A stretch of 64,000 bases of DNA from Vibrio algarum (GTDB taxonomy: Bacteria; Pseudomonadota; Gammaproteobacteria; Enterobacterales; Vibrionaceae): contig NZ_JAQLOI010000001.1 in NCBI RefSeq assembly GCF_028204155.1, forward strand, positions 1,736,001 to 1,800,000. Direction: 5' to 3'. A program made the position numbers and the translations under genes. Position 1 is the stretch's first letter. Each line of letters starts with the position of its first letter. Under the pieces are notes generated by a model. It saw only the letters and a list, made by a program, of their open reading frames with translations. It searched no databases and was not told the DNA's origin. Positions 44,914 to 54,910 of this stretch are shown piece by piece.

Positions 44914-44989
44914 ACAATGTCCTATTATCGATTGATTAATATACGATTATACTATGTAGATATTCTATAAGTATAGGTGCAACTGTAAC

Positions 44990-47032
44990 TCATATTTGAG
45001 ACTGGAGTGGAATATATAGTATGAATTTACTCCCTTTACCCGAAGATGATTGAACATCGATATAACCATTGAGATTTTCGACCATTTTTTTCGCATCATA
45101 GGCCCCAATACCCATCCCAGAATTGCCTTTAGTGGTATCAAAAGGCTTGAACAGACGGCTTTCAATAAACTCATCGGTCATTCCCATACCGTTGTCTTCT
45201 ATACAAATAGTTATGTGATCTGTACCTTTCGCAGTGGAAATTCTGACGTAACCATCTGTTGGTGTTGCTTCTTGTGCGTTTTGAATCAGATGAGAAATGA
45301 CACTAATAAATCGCTCTTTGTCAGTGGTTAGTAGTAATTCGTCTTTCCCGTACGCATCAAAAGAAGGAGTAGGGGAGAAATTGGATAATGAAGTGCATAC
45401 TTTGTTAATGGCTTGGTCTATAGAGAACGTCTGATCTTTGACTTCGGTAATATCTTTCTTTTTTAGGTGACTAACAACTTTCTGAAGACGAGAAACAGCC
45501 GAGTCTATCGTCTCAAAGGCATCATCGATGAATTCTGGGTTATGTTTATGACGCTGGCCGTTTTTAGCAAGTAACTGCAGTTGAGCAAGAACGTTTTTCA
45601 AATCGTGGGCGAGAAAGGCAGACATACGATTAAACGTATCAAACTGTTGATTTTCAGCTAACGTTTGATTGGTATGGTATAAATTTAGAAAAACGGATAA
45701 TTGTTTGCTTATTGCCCACATCAGATCGCGGTCTTCCCAATTCAGTGAATGAGTAGATTTAGGTGTTGAAATTAGACAGGCACACCGTAAGCCATTGCTA
45801 CCTATAATTGGAATAATATAACTGAAAGAAGAGATACTAGATAAGAACTGACTATCATACTGAATCGGGCTCGATCCTTTTCCTGCTTTCATACTTTCAA
45901 TATCAACAATCCATTGTTGTTCAATAGACTGAGAAATCAACTCTATTAATGCTTTTTCAGAGTCTGGATAGTTGTTACTCATATTATGGTAAGCGAGATG
46001 TTGCAGTCTATTTCCTTCAAGAGAGGCGAGCATGCCATGTTCGCAGGCAAATGGACGAATGATCGCGTTTAGCGCAACCTGGTAAGGTGATACATCATCT
46101 TCTTCCATAATGGCCGCAAATTTCATCCACTCTTCGCGGTATTCGTATTTGTTGGCGAAGAAGTGCTTACTGATAAGTACGCGAAGGTGTCGTCGTAATA
46201 TGTCAGAGAGGAACAAACTAGCTAAAATTAGTCCGCTGAGAGCAAAAAATACATTTTGCATCATACTACCCCAATTACCATTGGCGTACTTTATGTAATA
46301 CCCTGCTAAGGCCATAGCAATAAGATAAGCACCAGCCGCAGCTAGTAATGTGCTGTGATAGACAACCTCTCTAGAGATATAGATTCGAGTTGACCACTGT
46401 TTTGCTCGTCTAGTCGTTAGGAGTATGAGAGGGAACGTCAGAAGCATGACCCATCCTCTTGCATACCAAAAACCTAAATCAATATGATCAACGAGTGAAG
46501 CATCGGCATATAAAGCAAAATCGTAGGCATAGGCTAATCCAAACCCTAGACATAGTGGTTTTAACGCCCACCTAGACTCAGTGTCCGCACGACGAAATAA
46601 TTGCTCGAGAAGCCACATTCCTATCGCTGATTGGCCTAAATGAATCACAATAGCATGGCTCAAATTAAACCATGTTAAGTAGGGTGAGCTAATTTCGAGA
46701 ACCGAGATAAAAACTAAAATGCTTACTAAGCTAGTAACCCGTACGTTAGAGACAAATATCTTCCAAATGCTTTTTTCTCGCGTTAACGCACTAATAAAGA
46801 GTAGAAACCAGCTAAGGTTACGGAGTGTTTCTGTACCTAAAATTTGAACTTTAGAATAGGAATAGGTGGCTTGAAGCGAGATAGTAAGTGCCCAGATAAA
46901 ACCAATGACCGCTGAACAGATTAGAATATTACGTTGTAGACTATGGTTCTTTGTTGTCAGCAATAGTAGAAAAAGAAAAACAAAGCTACCTGCCGTTATT
47001 ATATATCCGCTATTTCCCCATAATATTTCCAA
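44990..47032 (-). CDS. prsK: PEP-CTERM sensor histidine kinase PrsK
   Basis: 680 residues. About eight or nine membrane helices fill residues 5-285, then a GAF-like region (about 310-450), the H-box FLAHDLKNVLAQLQLL (around 475) and an HATPase domain with LIQNAQEATP, EDNGMGM and GNSGMGIG. The large N-terminal membrane domain with C-terminal kinase is the PrsK architecture, partner of PrsR. It starts at TTG with GAGG eight bases before. It would switch PrsR and so the sigma-54 regulon. Confidence 0.9.
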   Translation of the reverse strand: MEILWGNSGYIITAGSFVFLFLLLLTTKNHSLQRNILICSAVIGFIWALTISLQATYSYSKVQILGTETLRNLSWFLLFISALTREKSIWKIFVSNVRVTSLVSILVFISVLEISSPYLTWFNLSHAIVIHLGQSAIGMWLLEQLFRRADTESRWALKPLCLGFGLAYAYDFALYADASLVDHIDLGFWYARGWVMLLTFPLILLTTRRAKQWSTRIYISREVVYHSTLLAAAGAYLIAMALAGYYIKYANGNWGSMMQNVFFALSGLILASLFLSDILRRHLRVLISKHFFANKYEYREEWMKFAAIMEEDDVSPYQVALNAIIRPFACEHGMLASLEGNRLQHLAYHNMSNNYPDSEKALIELISQSIEQQWIVDIESMKAGKGSSPIQYDSQFLSSISSFSYIIPIIGSNGLRCACLISTPKSTHSLNWEDRDLMWAISKQLSVFLNLYHTNQTLAENQQFDTFNRMSAFLAHDLKNVLAQLQLLAKNGQRHKHNPEFIDDAFETIDSAVSRLQKVVSHLKKKDITEVKDQTFSIDQAINKVCTSLSNFSPTPSFDAYGKDELLLTTDKERFISVISHLIQNAQEATPTDGYVRISTAKGTDHITICIEDNGMGMTDEFIESRLFKPFDTTKGNSGMGIGAYDAKKMVENLNGYIDVQSSSGKGSKFILYIPLQSQI

Positions 47033-47104
47033 CGCAGGTACCTCGTTAATTTATAAGCAGTTATAAGTCATAGTATCGCAAATGTTATTGATAGTGTAGG
47101 TCAA

Positions 47105-47135
47105 TAAAAAAGCCCCTTCTAAAAAGAAGGGGCTT
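47105..47135 (-). terminator. Terminator after the PEP-CTERM gene
   Basis: Minus-strand stem AGCCCCTTCT / AGAAGGGGCT with an AAAA loop and a T run. It isolates the PEP-CTERM gene from prsK. Confidence 0.9.
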
Positions 47136-47167
47136 ATAAACTTGTTAACAAATATTAACTCATAAGC

Positions 47168-48127
47168 TTAGCTGTCTTTGCGGCGACGACTGAAACCTGC
47201 AAAGCCGAGTAGAGCTAACCCCATCATGCTTAGCATTCCAGGTTCAGGAACTGAAGCAAAGAGCACGGCACCTACGTTAGTTGCAATGAAGCCGTCAAGG
47301 CTAGGGTCTATTATATAGCCACCGTTTCCGTCTGGTGTAGCGAGATCAGCGCCAATCAAGACAGCCATAAGCTCTTCGCCATATGTAATATCTTGATCAG
47401 TTAACGTGTTAGTACCAAAAGCCCAACCTAAGTAGAAACCTTCTTGCTCAGTAGTTAACGCGGCTAGTAAGTCGGCCAAATCTTCATCTTCTTCAAGAGT
47501 ACCGTTGCCATCAACGTCAACATAAATAAAGTCCTGAAGGACGCTCACTACTTCAAAAATTACTGAAATATCACCAGAGCCGTCATCTATGTCACCTTCA
47601 CCCTGAACCAGATCCATTACTAACACATTATCTAGGGGAGTAGAAATTGTTGCGCCTGTTATTCCTGTTGTAAGGTCAGTGACAGTCACAGATGTAGTTA
47701 AATCCCATGAAACTGAGCCACTTGAAAAGGTCGCAGAAAAGTTCTCAGCGTCTACTACGTCGTAATAAGTACCTACCCAATCTGTAAACGTTACAGATAA
47801 CGTGTAAGTTGTTTCAGTGAACGTTTGTGCGCTGAAATCGAAAGTAGTTGTTGATAACTGAGTACCGACACCATTAAGTGAACCTGAGTTTGCTTCAATG
47901 TGTCCGATATCTATAAATGATGCGCCTTCTACTGGAGCATTGGTAGTAAAGCTATTTCCGCCGTAAATTAGATAATCAAGTTCGATTGCCGTGCTAACGC
48001 CCGTAGATGCATCGCCGCTAATACCCATCAAATCGATCACGTCGTAATTGACGGTCAAAGCATTAGCACTGGCACCAAATAACAGGGTACTAGCAAGAGC
48101 CGCTGTCTTTAGTAATTTATTCTTCAT
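47168..48127 (-). CDS. PEP-CTERM sorting-domain protein
   Basis: 319 residues with signal peptide (MKNKLLKTAALASTLLFGASANA) and a C-terminal VPEPG, hydrophobic helix MLSMMGLALLGFAGF and RRRK tail. This is the tripartite signal recognised and cleaved by exosortase A. The mature part is acidic, low in Lys and rich in Thr, Asp, Gly and beta-strands. Its start at 48127 has an AGAGGAAC site; a TTG at 48193 is rejected. It is preceded by a sigma-54 promoter, matching control by PrsR. Confidence 0.92.
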   Translation of the reverse strand: MKNKLLKTAALASTLLFGASANALTVNYDVIDLMGISGDASTGVSTAIELDYLIYGGNSFTTNAPVEGASFIDIGHIEANSGSLNGVGTQLSTTTFDFSAQTFTETTYTLSVTFTDWVGTYYDVVDAENFSATFSSGSVSWDLTTSVTVTDLTTGITGATISTPLDNVLVMDLVQGEGDIDDGSGDISVIFEVVSVLQDFIYVDVDGNGTLEEDEDLADLLAALTTEQEGFYLGWAFGTNTLTDQDITYGEELMAVLIGADLATPDGNGGYIIDPSLDGFIATNVGAVLFASVPEPGMLSMMGLALLGFAGFSRRRKDS

Positions 48128-48177
48128 CACATGTTCCTCTTTATAGGTTAGGATTTCACTATCCTTTTCCTGATAAA

Positions 48178-48193
48178 GCAATTTAGATGCCAA
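48178..48193 (-). promoter_or_regulatory. Sigma-54 promoter of the PEP-CTERM gene
   Basis: Minus strand TTGGCATCTAAATTGC matches the consensus TGGCACG-N4-TTGC with the invariant GG and GC ten bases apart. The leader to the ATG would be about 40 nt. This links the substrate gene to the adjacent sigma-54 activator PrsR. Confidence 0.82.
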
Positions 48194-48685
48194 TATATTA
48201 ATTAGCTATTATTCAATTGGTTACGCTAGAAAATAAGTGTGTCCATGTAGTGTAACTAGAAGAGTGTAAAAAATGCTGTCATTAATTCTTGTTATATTAT
48301 GTTAACAGTAGCCAATATATTGTTAGTGAACAAAGCGCAGTATTTCAAATTTGTTTAAAAACAATATCTTACATACCTTTTTAAATGCCTTGAATAAAAT
48401 AAAACTCATTGTAAAAAAAACTGACACTTTCGATTTTGATAACACAAATAGAGCCGAAAATTATCTAACACGCTCCAAATAATACTATTATTAACCAAAT
48501 ATTGACATAAATCTGTCAATGACTCAGGATTGTTATATAAATATTTGTGATGGTTTTCAGGTGCTCAGCACGCAAAATCGTTTTTGCGTATATACACATT
48601 TGACCAGAGCAAAGAATTAAATTCAGTTTAGTTAGTATCCAATAACACTGTTATCGTCTTTTTTCGAATGGTTCAGAGAGTATTT
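48194..48685. other. Divergent intergenic region, PEP-CTERM gene to acyltransferase
   Basis: About 490 bp, AT-rich, with no gene seen. It should include PrsR-binding enhancer sites. A TAACA...TGTTA pair near 48301-48326 and the hairpin at 48570 are the only structures I noticed. Confidence 0.55.
48570..48589. repeat. Inverted repeat ACGCAAAA / TTTTGCGT
   Basis: Eight-base arms with a 4-base TCGT loop, about 100 bp before the acyltransferase. No T tail follows, so it could be an operator or leader hairpin. Confidence 0.6.
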
Positions 48686-49585
48686 ATGGTTATAGAACAT
48701 GCTAAAGCGCCCGGAATTGATGGCATGACTTGCCCAAATGAGAGACGGAAAGAGATCCGAAAGGCTTCTTCTGCCGTTGATGATCCAAGAGATTTAGCAG
48801 TGACGTATAAAATAGCAACTACACGGGAAGAGTTAGAAAATGCGTATTCCCTTGTCTGGGATAATTATGTAGAAACAGGTTTTGAAGCCGATGACCATAG
48901 TAAATTACGTTTAACCAAATACAATTTATTGCCAGACACTCGAGTTTTTGTAGCCAAATATAAAAAGGGACTCATAAACGAACCTAAAATATATGACGAA
49001 GAAGGGATTTGTATTGGTACTGTCACTATCGTTTTTGACGGGCCAATGGGTTTACCTATCGAAGAGGTGTGCCCTGATGATATTTCTCGGTTACGCTCCG
49101 AAGGAAAGAAACTTGCTGAAGTAGTCGGATTTGCAGTAAACCGAGAATATACAAACTACAAAGAATTTTTATATATATTTAAGGTTTTGTTTCAATATGC
49201 CAGCCTAGTAGGCGTAACCGATCTTTGTTGCACAGTAACTAAACGTCATTCTAGGTTCTATAGAAAAGTTTGTTTTTTTGAACCTCTTGGCGAACTTGTT
49301 GAGTATAAATCCGCAGGAAGTGTTCAAGCTCAAGGGCATCTGCTTAATCTTGAGCGGGCAAAGTTAGTCTCTAAAGAAGTGTATTCGGGTCGAGAATTTG
49401 ATGCGGATTTACATCGATTTTTCTTTGGTGGTACGTATAACGATTCGTTAGGAAACCCGCTTAGTGGACAGGATTTAGACTATTTCATTAGCAAAAAAAG
49501 TAACTTTAAAGACAATTTAGAAGAGAAAGATTTACAAATACTACGAAGTGCTTATCAGGAAATAGGACATGATTTCCCTTATTAA
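48686..49585 (+). CDS. FeeM-like N-acyltransferase of the PEP-CTERM locus
   Basis: 299 residues, GNAT-type fold. The segment TREELENAYSLVWDNYVETG (around 40-60), the conserved VGFAVNREYTN strand and FYRKVCFFEPLGELVEY resemble N-acyl amino acid synthases (FeeM family) and exosortase-associated acyltransferases. These use acyl-ACP to acylate an amine. The start at 48686 has an AGAGAG site; an ATG 18 bases earlier does not. Adjacent to a ThiF-like gene. Confidence 0.72.
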   Translation: MVIEHAKAPGIDGMTCPNERRKEIRKASSAVDDPRDLAVTYKIATTREELENAYSLVWDNYVETGFEADDHSKLRLTKYNLLPDTRVFVAKYKKGLINEPKIYDEEGICIGTVTIVFDGPMGLPIEEVCPDDISRLRSEGKKLAEVVGFAVNREYTNYKEFLYIFKVLFQYASLVGVTDLCCTVTKRHSRFYRKVCFFEPLGELVEYKSAGSVQAQGHLLNLERAKLVSKEVYSGREFDADLHRFFFGGTYNDSLGNPLSGQDLDYFISKKSNFKDNLEEKDLQILRSAYQEIGHDFPY

Positions 49586-49652
49586 TTTGAAGACAAGCTC
49601 CCTTTAAATTCGGATACAAATTTTTTCAGCGAACAGGCATGGTAAAAATATT

Positions 49653-50540
49653 ATGGACAATAATGAGTATTATAATCTTGCGGTAACTCGTAATCTTGGG
49701 CTTGTTTCAAAAGAAGAACAAATAATATTAAGAGGCTCAAGGGTTGCGGTCGCTGGATGTGGTGGACTTGGCGGAAGGCAATTAATTGATTTAGTAAGAA
49801 TGGGGGTCGGTTCTTTTAACATTGCTGATTTCGATGAATTTAGCATAAAAAATATTAACCGGCAGGTGGGCGCAACGTCATCTACTGCTGATAGACCAAA
49901 AGCAGACGTGATGGCCGAGATGGCTAAGGACATTCACCCAGGTGTCGAGATAAATATATTCCCGGACGGTATCACACAAGAAAATATTGATGAATTTGTT
50001 CGCAATGCAGATGTTATTGTTGATGCAGTAGATTTTTTTGCAATGCCGGCACGCTTGATGCTCCACCGTACAGCTAGAAAGCACGGAAAGCCGGTTGTTC
50101 TAGCTGCACCACTAGGATTTTCGGGTACATTGAGCGTGTTTGTCCCTGATGGCATGACATTCGAGGAATACTTTGATATCAACGATGAAATGGAGTTGTT
50201 TGATCAACTTATTGCTTTTACAGTAGGAATGGTTCCTTGGGGTACACACTGGAGTTATATGGATACCAGTAAGGTAGATTCATCTGAACATGCAGGGCCC
50301 TCTTTATCTTGTGCATGTAGCGTGGCTTCAGGAATGCTGACTTCAGAGGTATTGATCATTCTTTTAAATAAACGCCCAGCGATGGCGGTACCTCATTATG
50401 CTCAGTTTGATACATATAGATGCATATATCGTAAGGGAAAATTACGGTGGGGCAATAAAGGTCCTCTTCAACGTTTAAAACGGTTACTAGCGGCACGTAA
50501 ATTTGCTGATCAAAAACATCTATTAGAGAGTCAATCGTAA
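49653..50540 (+). CDS. ThiF/E1-like adenylyltransferase
   Basis: 295 residues. The E1-type Rossmann nucleotide site is GCGGLGGRQ at about 35-43, followed by the acidic IADFDEFSIKNINRQ, with the Arg/Asn residues that bind ATP, and VIVDAVDFF. The usual two Zn-binding CxxC pairs are not visible; only SCACS occurs near residue 220. E1-like enzymes adenylate a carboxyl end or an amino acid. It follows the acyltransferase by 67 nt, so the two may act on the same molecule (inference). Confidence 0.82.
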   Translation: MDNNEYYNLAVTRNLGLVSKEEQIILRGSRVAVAGCGGLGGRQLIDLVRMGVGSFNIADFDEFSIKNINRQVGATSSTADRPKADVMAEMAKDIHPGVEINIFPDGITQENIDEFVRNADVIVDAVDFFAMPARLMLHRTARKHGKPVVLAAPLGFSGTLSVFVPDGMTFEEYFDINDEMELFDQLIAFTVGMVPWGTHWSYMDTSKVDSSEHAGPSLSCACSVASGMLTSEVLIILLNKRPAMAVPHYAQFDTYRCIYRKGKLRWGNKGPLQRLKRLLAARKFADQKHLLESQS

Positions 50541-50823
50541 GTCTAGATGATGGATGCTTAAACTGGCTTATTAAAGCAATTTAAAACTTGCATTTGGTCT
50601 TAATTGTCACTTTTGCAAGTTTCTAAATCGTCTTCGCTGAACCTCAATTGAATAAAAAATCAACCTTAAATAAATTTCTTTATTTTAATGAGTCAAACTA
50701 ATTGGCCCTTTTCTCATAAATGGGAAAAGAAATAGAAAGATTTACTTAATCAATTAACGATTTAAGTTTATTCTAATTTGTAGTTACTTTTGGATAAATA
50801 ACTTTTTTGGTGCAGGGATTCAA

Positions 50824-53606
50824 ATGATTAATAGAATTAAACAAGCTCGTTGTTCATATAAGTTAAAAAAAACAGTCGTTAGCAGTGTGGTCACCTTGGT
50901 TGTAACGATGAGCGGACTTAGTTATGCCGATGAGTATGTTGATAAGGCAAAGGATTACATTACTGAAAATAAACTGGATTCCGCAGTTATAGAATTAAAA
51001 AATGCCATCCAGTCCTCTCCCAATAATGCTCAACCACGTATAATGTTAGGTGAAATTTATCTTGATATAGGTAATTTTGCTAGCGCCGAAAAGGAACTAT
51101 CGAGGGCTCTAGAGTACAATGCAGATCAGAATGTAGTTTTACCGTTGTTAGCGCGCACTCTGTCAGCGCAGAGTAAAAGTGAGCAGGTTATTGAATTAGT
51201 ACAAAGTTCAAATCTCAGTGACCCTTACGCAAAAACCGAGCTACTCGCTTTAAAAGCGGCCTCCGAGATTAAATTAGGACAAATAGAAGATGCAAAGTAT
51301 TCCCTTGAGCTAGCACAAGAATATAGTTATGACAGTTTATATCTTCAACTAGGCAAAGCTAAGCTTTATGCCATAAGTAATGAAGTGGATGCCGCTCTAG
51401 AAACAGTGAACAACGTTCTTAAAACAACCGCAGATAACAGTGATGTCTGGCTGCTTAAAGGACATCTGGAGACTGCGAATCAGAACTTTGCAGAAGCAAC
51501 CAAAAGTTATCGTAAAGCCTATGAAATTTCTCCAGAAGCAATCTATTATTCCATTTTCATTGCGAGTTCATTGGTTTATGAAAAAAACTTTGAAGATGCA
51601 GAAAAATATGTCGACAAGTTGCTTACTTTAGCGCCCAATCATATTCTTGTTAATAAACTCAAGGCTACTATCTTATACGATAAGAAAGATTTTGTTGGAG
51701 CAAAAGAACATGCTGATCGTGCATTACAAGGTGGCTCTAATGATTTAACAACCCAAATAATTGCCGCGTTTAGTGCTTATGAACTGAAGTTATACGAACA
51801 GGCATACACATTGCTCAAGCGCATAGCTCCTAGGGTTTCAGATAATCACCCTGCAAAAAGGCTGCTTATATCAACACAGTTTACGCTTGGTTATTTAGAT
51901 GAAGCCGTAGAAACAATGAATGATTACCCTACGGAAAGTGAAAGTGACAGTTCATTTGTTTCTGCCGTCAGTATGAAGCTGTCTATGTTGGGACGTGACG
52001 AGGAAGCATTGGAATTTGCTTTAAAAGCGTCAGAAAGTGGGGGTGATACCAGCGACCTTTTACTTGGTTTAATACAGCTATCTTCGAAAGACTCCACCGG
52101 CATTGAAAATCTGCAATCAGCTATAAAAAATCAATCTGACATGCGTAAAGCTCAGCTAGGGGCTGCTTTGTATTATATTCGTTATGGATATTATATGGAG
52201 GCTGAGACTGTTGCTGATCAGCTTTTGACAAAAAATCCAAAGGATGTTGACGCTATAACGCTTCGAGGGCAAATTTTACAAGCTAAAGGAGAATATATTA
52301 GCGCTATAGAATTATATAATGATGCGCTCGTTATCGAACCACAGAATTTGAATACTATTGTCGCGCTAGCACAGACACACGCGAACCTAAAACAGTGGGA
52401 AGAAGCTTATAGCCTTGCATTCCAAGCACTTGAATTATCGCCCCATAATAAAGATGCGAGTCAGGTTATATTATTAGCTGCAAATGAAGTAAAAAAATTA
52501 CCGGAACTTCTAAGGCTGGTAGATTCACAATTAGAGCAATCTCCTGACAATATCGACCTTATTCACACAAAATCTAAAATTTTAATGTTAAGCGATAGGC
52601 CAAGTTATGCGTTAAATTTGCTAGAAAGCTTACCGGATGCAGAAAAAAACAGTGAAACATGGAAGTTTATAGGCAATTTCTACTATTTTGAAAAAAATGG
52701 CAGGACGCCGAAAGAGCATGGTCTAGGTGGCTGGAGTTAGCTCCAACGAGTGCATATGCTTATGTTCGTAATATACACATAAAAGAGCTCACTAATAAAA
52801 CTGGTGCGGGCATTGTTCTTGCGGAAAAAGCAGAAGAATTGTTCCCAAATGATGTCAGATTTACAGTAATGCGAGCTACTTTTCTATTTAAGAAAGGTGA
52901 TTTAAACAGTAGTCAGGCTGTATTGAATGGGTTAAGCGCGGATGTAAAAAAGACGCCGCTTTTGCTGAAGTTACAAGGTTTGATTTACGTTAAAAGTGGC
53001 GATTATGCATCCGCAGTTAGTGTCTATGAAACTAGGTACGAAGTTATCCCTGGGTTAGATACTGCAAAAGAGTTGTCGTCTGCATATGCTCTGAATGGTC
53101 AACAACAGGAAGCCATCGATTTCTTAGTGAGTGTTATTGAAAAATATCCAAATAAAGCTAAAACTTTAGAGCTAAAATTAGCCAGCTTACTAACAAGTCT
53201 AGACCCCACCGAAGCAATTGAACGTTACGAGACGATAATCACTCGGGAACCTTCTAATTATTTAGCTTTAAATAATCTAGCGTGGCTTTTGTTAGAGGCT
53301 GATAAAGTAGATGAGGCGATGATGTATGCCGAGCAAGCTTATGAGTATGGAGGTAAACGACCTCAGATTGCTGACACTTATGGTTATATCTTGCTGAAAG
53401 GTGGAGAAACTGAAAAGGCGAATGATATTCTTAAATTAGTGTACGCTGATTTGAAAGCTAACCCTGAAGTTGGATTGCATTATGCAGAGAGCCTTATAGA
53501 GAATAATCAGATCAACGAAGCAAAAACCGTATTGTCGAAAGTTGTTACTGAGGACCTGAAATTATTGGAACTAAAAGGCATACTAGAAAACAGATTAGGT
53601 AATTGA
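50824..53606 (+). CDS. prsT: PEP-CTERM TPR-repeat protein PrsT, one frameshift
   Basis: After repair, 927 residues. Signal peptide (about 1-38, ending SYADE), then tetratricopeptide repeats throughout (for example DSAVIELKNAIQSSPNNAQP, EDAEKYVDKLLTLAPNH, AIELYNDALVIEPQN). The frame breaks at an A run 52691-52697; one extra A joins FEKK to WQDAERAWSRWLELAPTS. The length and TPR content match the PrsT family, which accompanies PrsK/PrsR and XrtA and probably scaffolds export at the envelope (inference). Confidence 0.9.
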
Positions 53607-53629
53607 GATAAACAAGAACTCTCACTTCT

Positions 53630-53671
53630 AACTCTAAGTATCTTTAGCACGTATAGATACTTAGAGTTTTA
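53630..53671 (+). terminator. Terminator after prsT
   Basis: Fourteen-base stem AACTCTAAGTATCT and complement, with an 11-base loop and a TTACTTT tail. Confidence 0.82.
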
Positions 53672-53700
53672 CTTTAATTTTGATATAGAAATACAACTAT

Positions 53701-54474
53701 ATGAAAGCGATGCTGAAGTTTAGATGGTTGATTTTCGTTACCATTGTTGCAGTTAGTAAGACGACGTTTGCGAATTTACCAGAGACAATCAAGACAGTAC
53801 AACCTTCAATTGTTGGTGTGGGCCTCTACGGAAAACTTAACCGTCCTTCGGCTCGTTTTCTTGGTACAGGCTTTGTTGTCGGGAACGGACAATATGTAGC
53901 TACGAATGCGCACGTGATCCCTGAATTGGTTCCTAGCGACAAAAAACAAAACCTCTTTGTTGTTGTAGGAAAGGGTAGAAACCCGCCAACTAGACGGGCA
54001 GAGGTCATTGCGATCGATGAAGAACATGACTTAGCTCTACTCAAAATTTCAGGTAAACCACTTACCCCACTTAATATTGAGAGACGAGAGGTTTATGAGG
54101 GAGAGAAAATAGCATTCACAGGCTACCCAATCGGCTCAGTGCTTGGATATTATCCAGTGACTCATCAAGGTATCATTTCCAGTATAACGCCTATTGTTAT
54201 TCCAGCAAGGACGGCAAAAGAGCTGAGTATCAAGCAGTTAAAGCAATTAAAAAACCCCTATTTGGTTTATCAGTTGGACGCGACAGCCTATCCGGGAAAT
54301 AGCGGAAGTCCACTCTATCTTCAAGATAGCGGCAAAGTAATAGGAGTGATAAATAAGGTGTTAGTTAAATCAACTAAAGAGTCAATTCTGTCTGATCCAA
54401 GTGCTATCACATACGCTATTCCTATTAAATACTTACTTCCTCTTCTGGAAAGCGTAAGAAATAAGACTAATTAA
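53701..54474 (+). CDS. Exported trypsin-like serine protease
   Basis: 257 residues with a signal peptide (about 1-25). The S1/HtrA-like triad is visible: His in ATNAHVI (around 66), Asp in EHDLALLKI (around 106) and Ser in GNSGSPLY (around 201). No PDZ domain follows, so it is not a typical DegP. It could process PEP-CTERM or other exported proteins (inference). Stop overlaps the vanZ start in TAATG. Confidence 0.87.
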   Translation: MKAMLKFRWLIFVTIVAVSKTTFANLPETIKTVQPSIVGVGLYGKLNRPSARFLGTGFVVGNGQYVATNAHVIPELVPSDKKQNLFVVVGKGRNPPTRRAEVIAIDEEHDLALLKISGKPLTPLNIERREVYEGEKIAFTGYPIGSVLGYYPVTHQGIISSITPIVIPARTAKELSIKQLKQLKNPYLVYQLDATAYPGNSGSPLYLQDSGKVIGVINKVLVKSTKESILSDPSAITYAIPIKYLLPLLESVRNKTN

Positions 54475-54877
54475 TGAAATATTCAAAAGCGGTATTATTT
54501 GTTTTCTACATTTTTTTATCGGATATGTCTCTTTGTTAGATGGCTCTGCCCCTGATAGCAACGCTCCAGATCTAAATAGTTATGGTATCGAAAATCTCGA
54601 CAAGGTAATGCATTTTATTGCATATTGTTTTTTCTCGGTGCTAGCTTTTTTAATTGTTAAATCAAAATCGCAGTTTGTTGGTTTGTGCGCGGCGATTGTG
54701 CTTTATAGCTTGCTATTAGAGCTTGCTCAGTCACTTATGCCATTCAGAGAGGCGTCATTAGCAGATTTTATAGCAAATACAGTAGGTGTAATAATTGGTG
54801 CTATATTGATCTCTAAGGCAAATAGATTGTCGAAAACTGCATGGATAAATAGACAAATAGAAAAACCTATTAAATGA
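54474..54877 (+). CDS. VanZ-like membrane protein, one frameshift
   Basis: After repair, 134 residues with four membrane helices: KAVLFVFYIFFIGYVSLL, FIAYCFFSVLAFLIV, LCAAIVLYSLLLELAQ and ADFIANTVGVIIGAIL. The polar pattern DKVMHFIAY and LELAQSLMPFREASLADFIAN is the VanZ family signature, common in XrtA loci. The frame breaks at a T run (54511-54517). Confidence 0.85.
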
Positions 54878-54910
54878 AACTCGAAAGCAAACTTAGGCTA
54901 AGGACAGAAT

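Noticed and set aside
48555..48576. Second sigma-54 promoter before the acyltransferase
   Set aside because: AGGTGC with a GC ten bases later keeps only the invariant dinucleotides; the rest of the consensus is absent.
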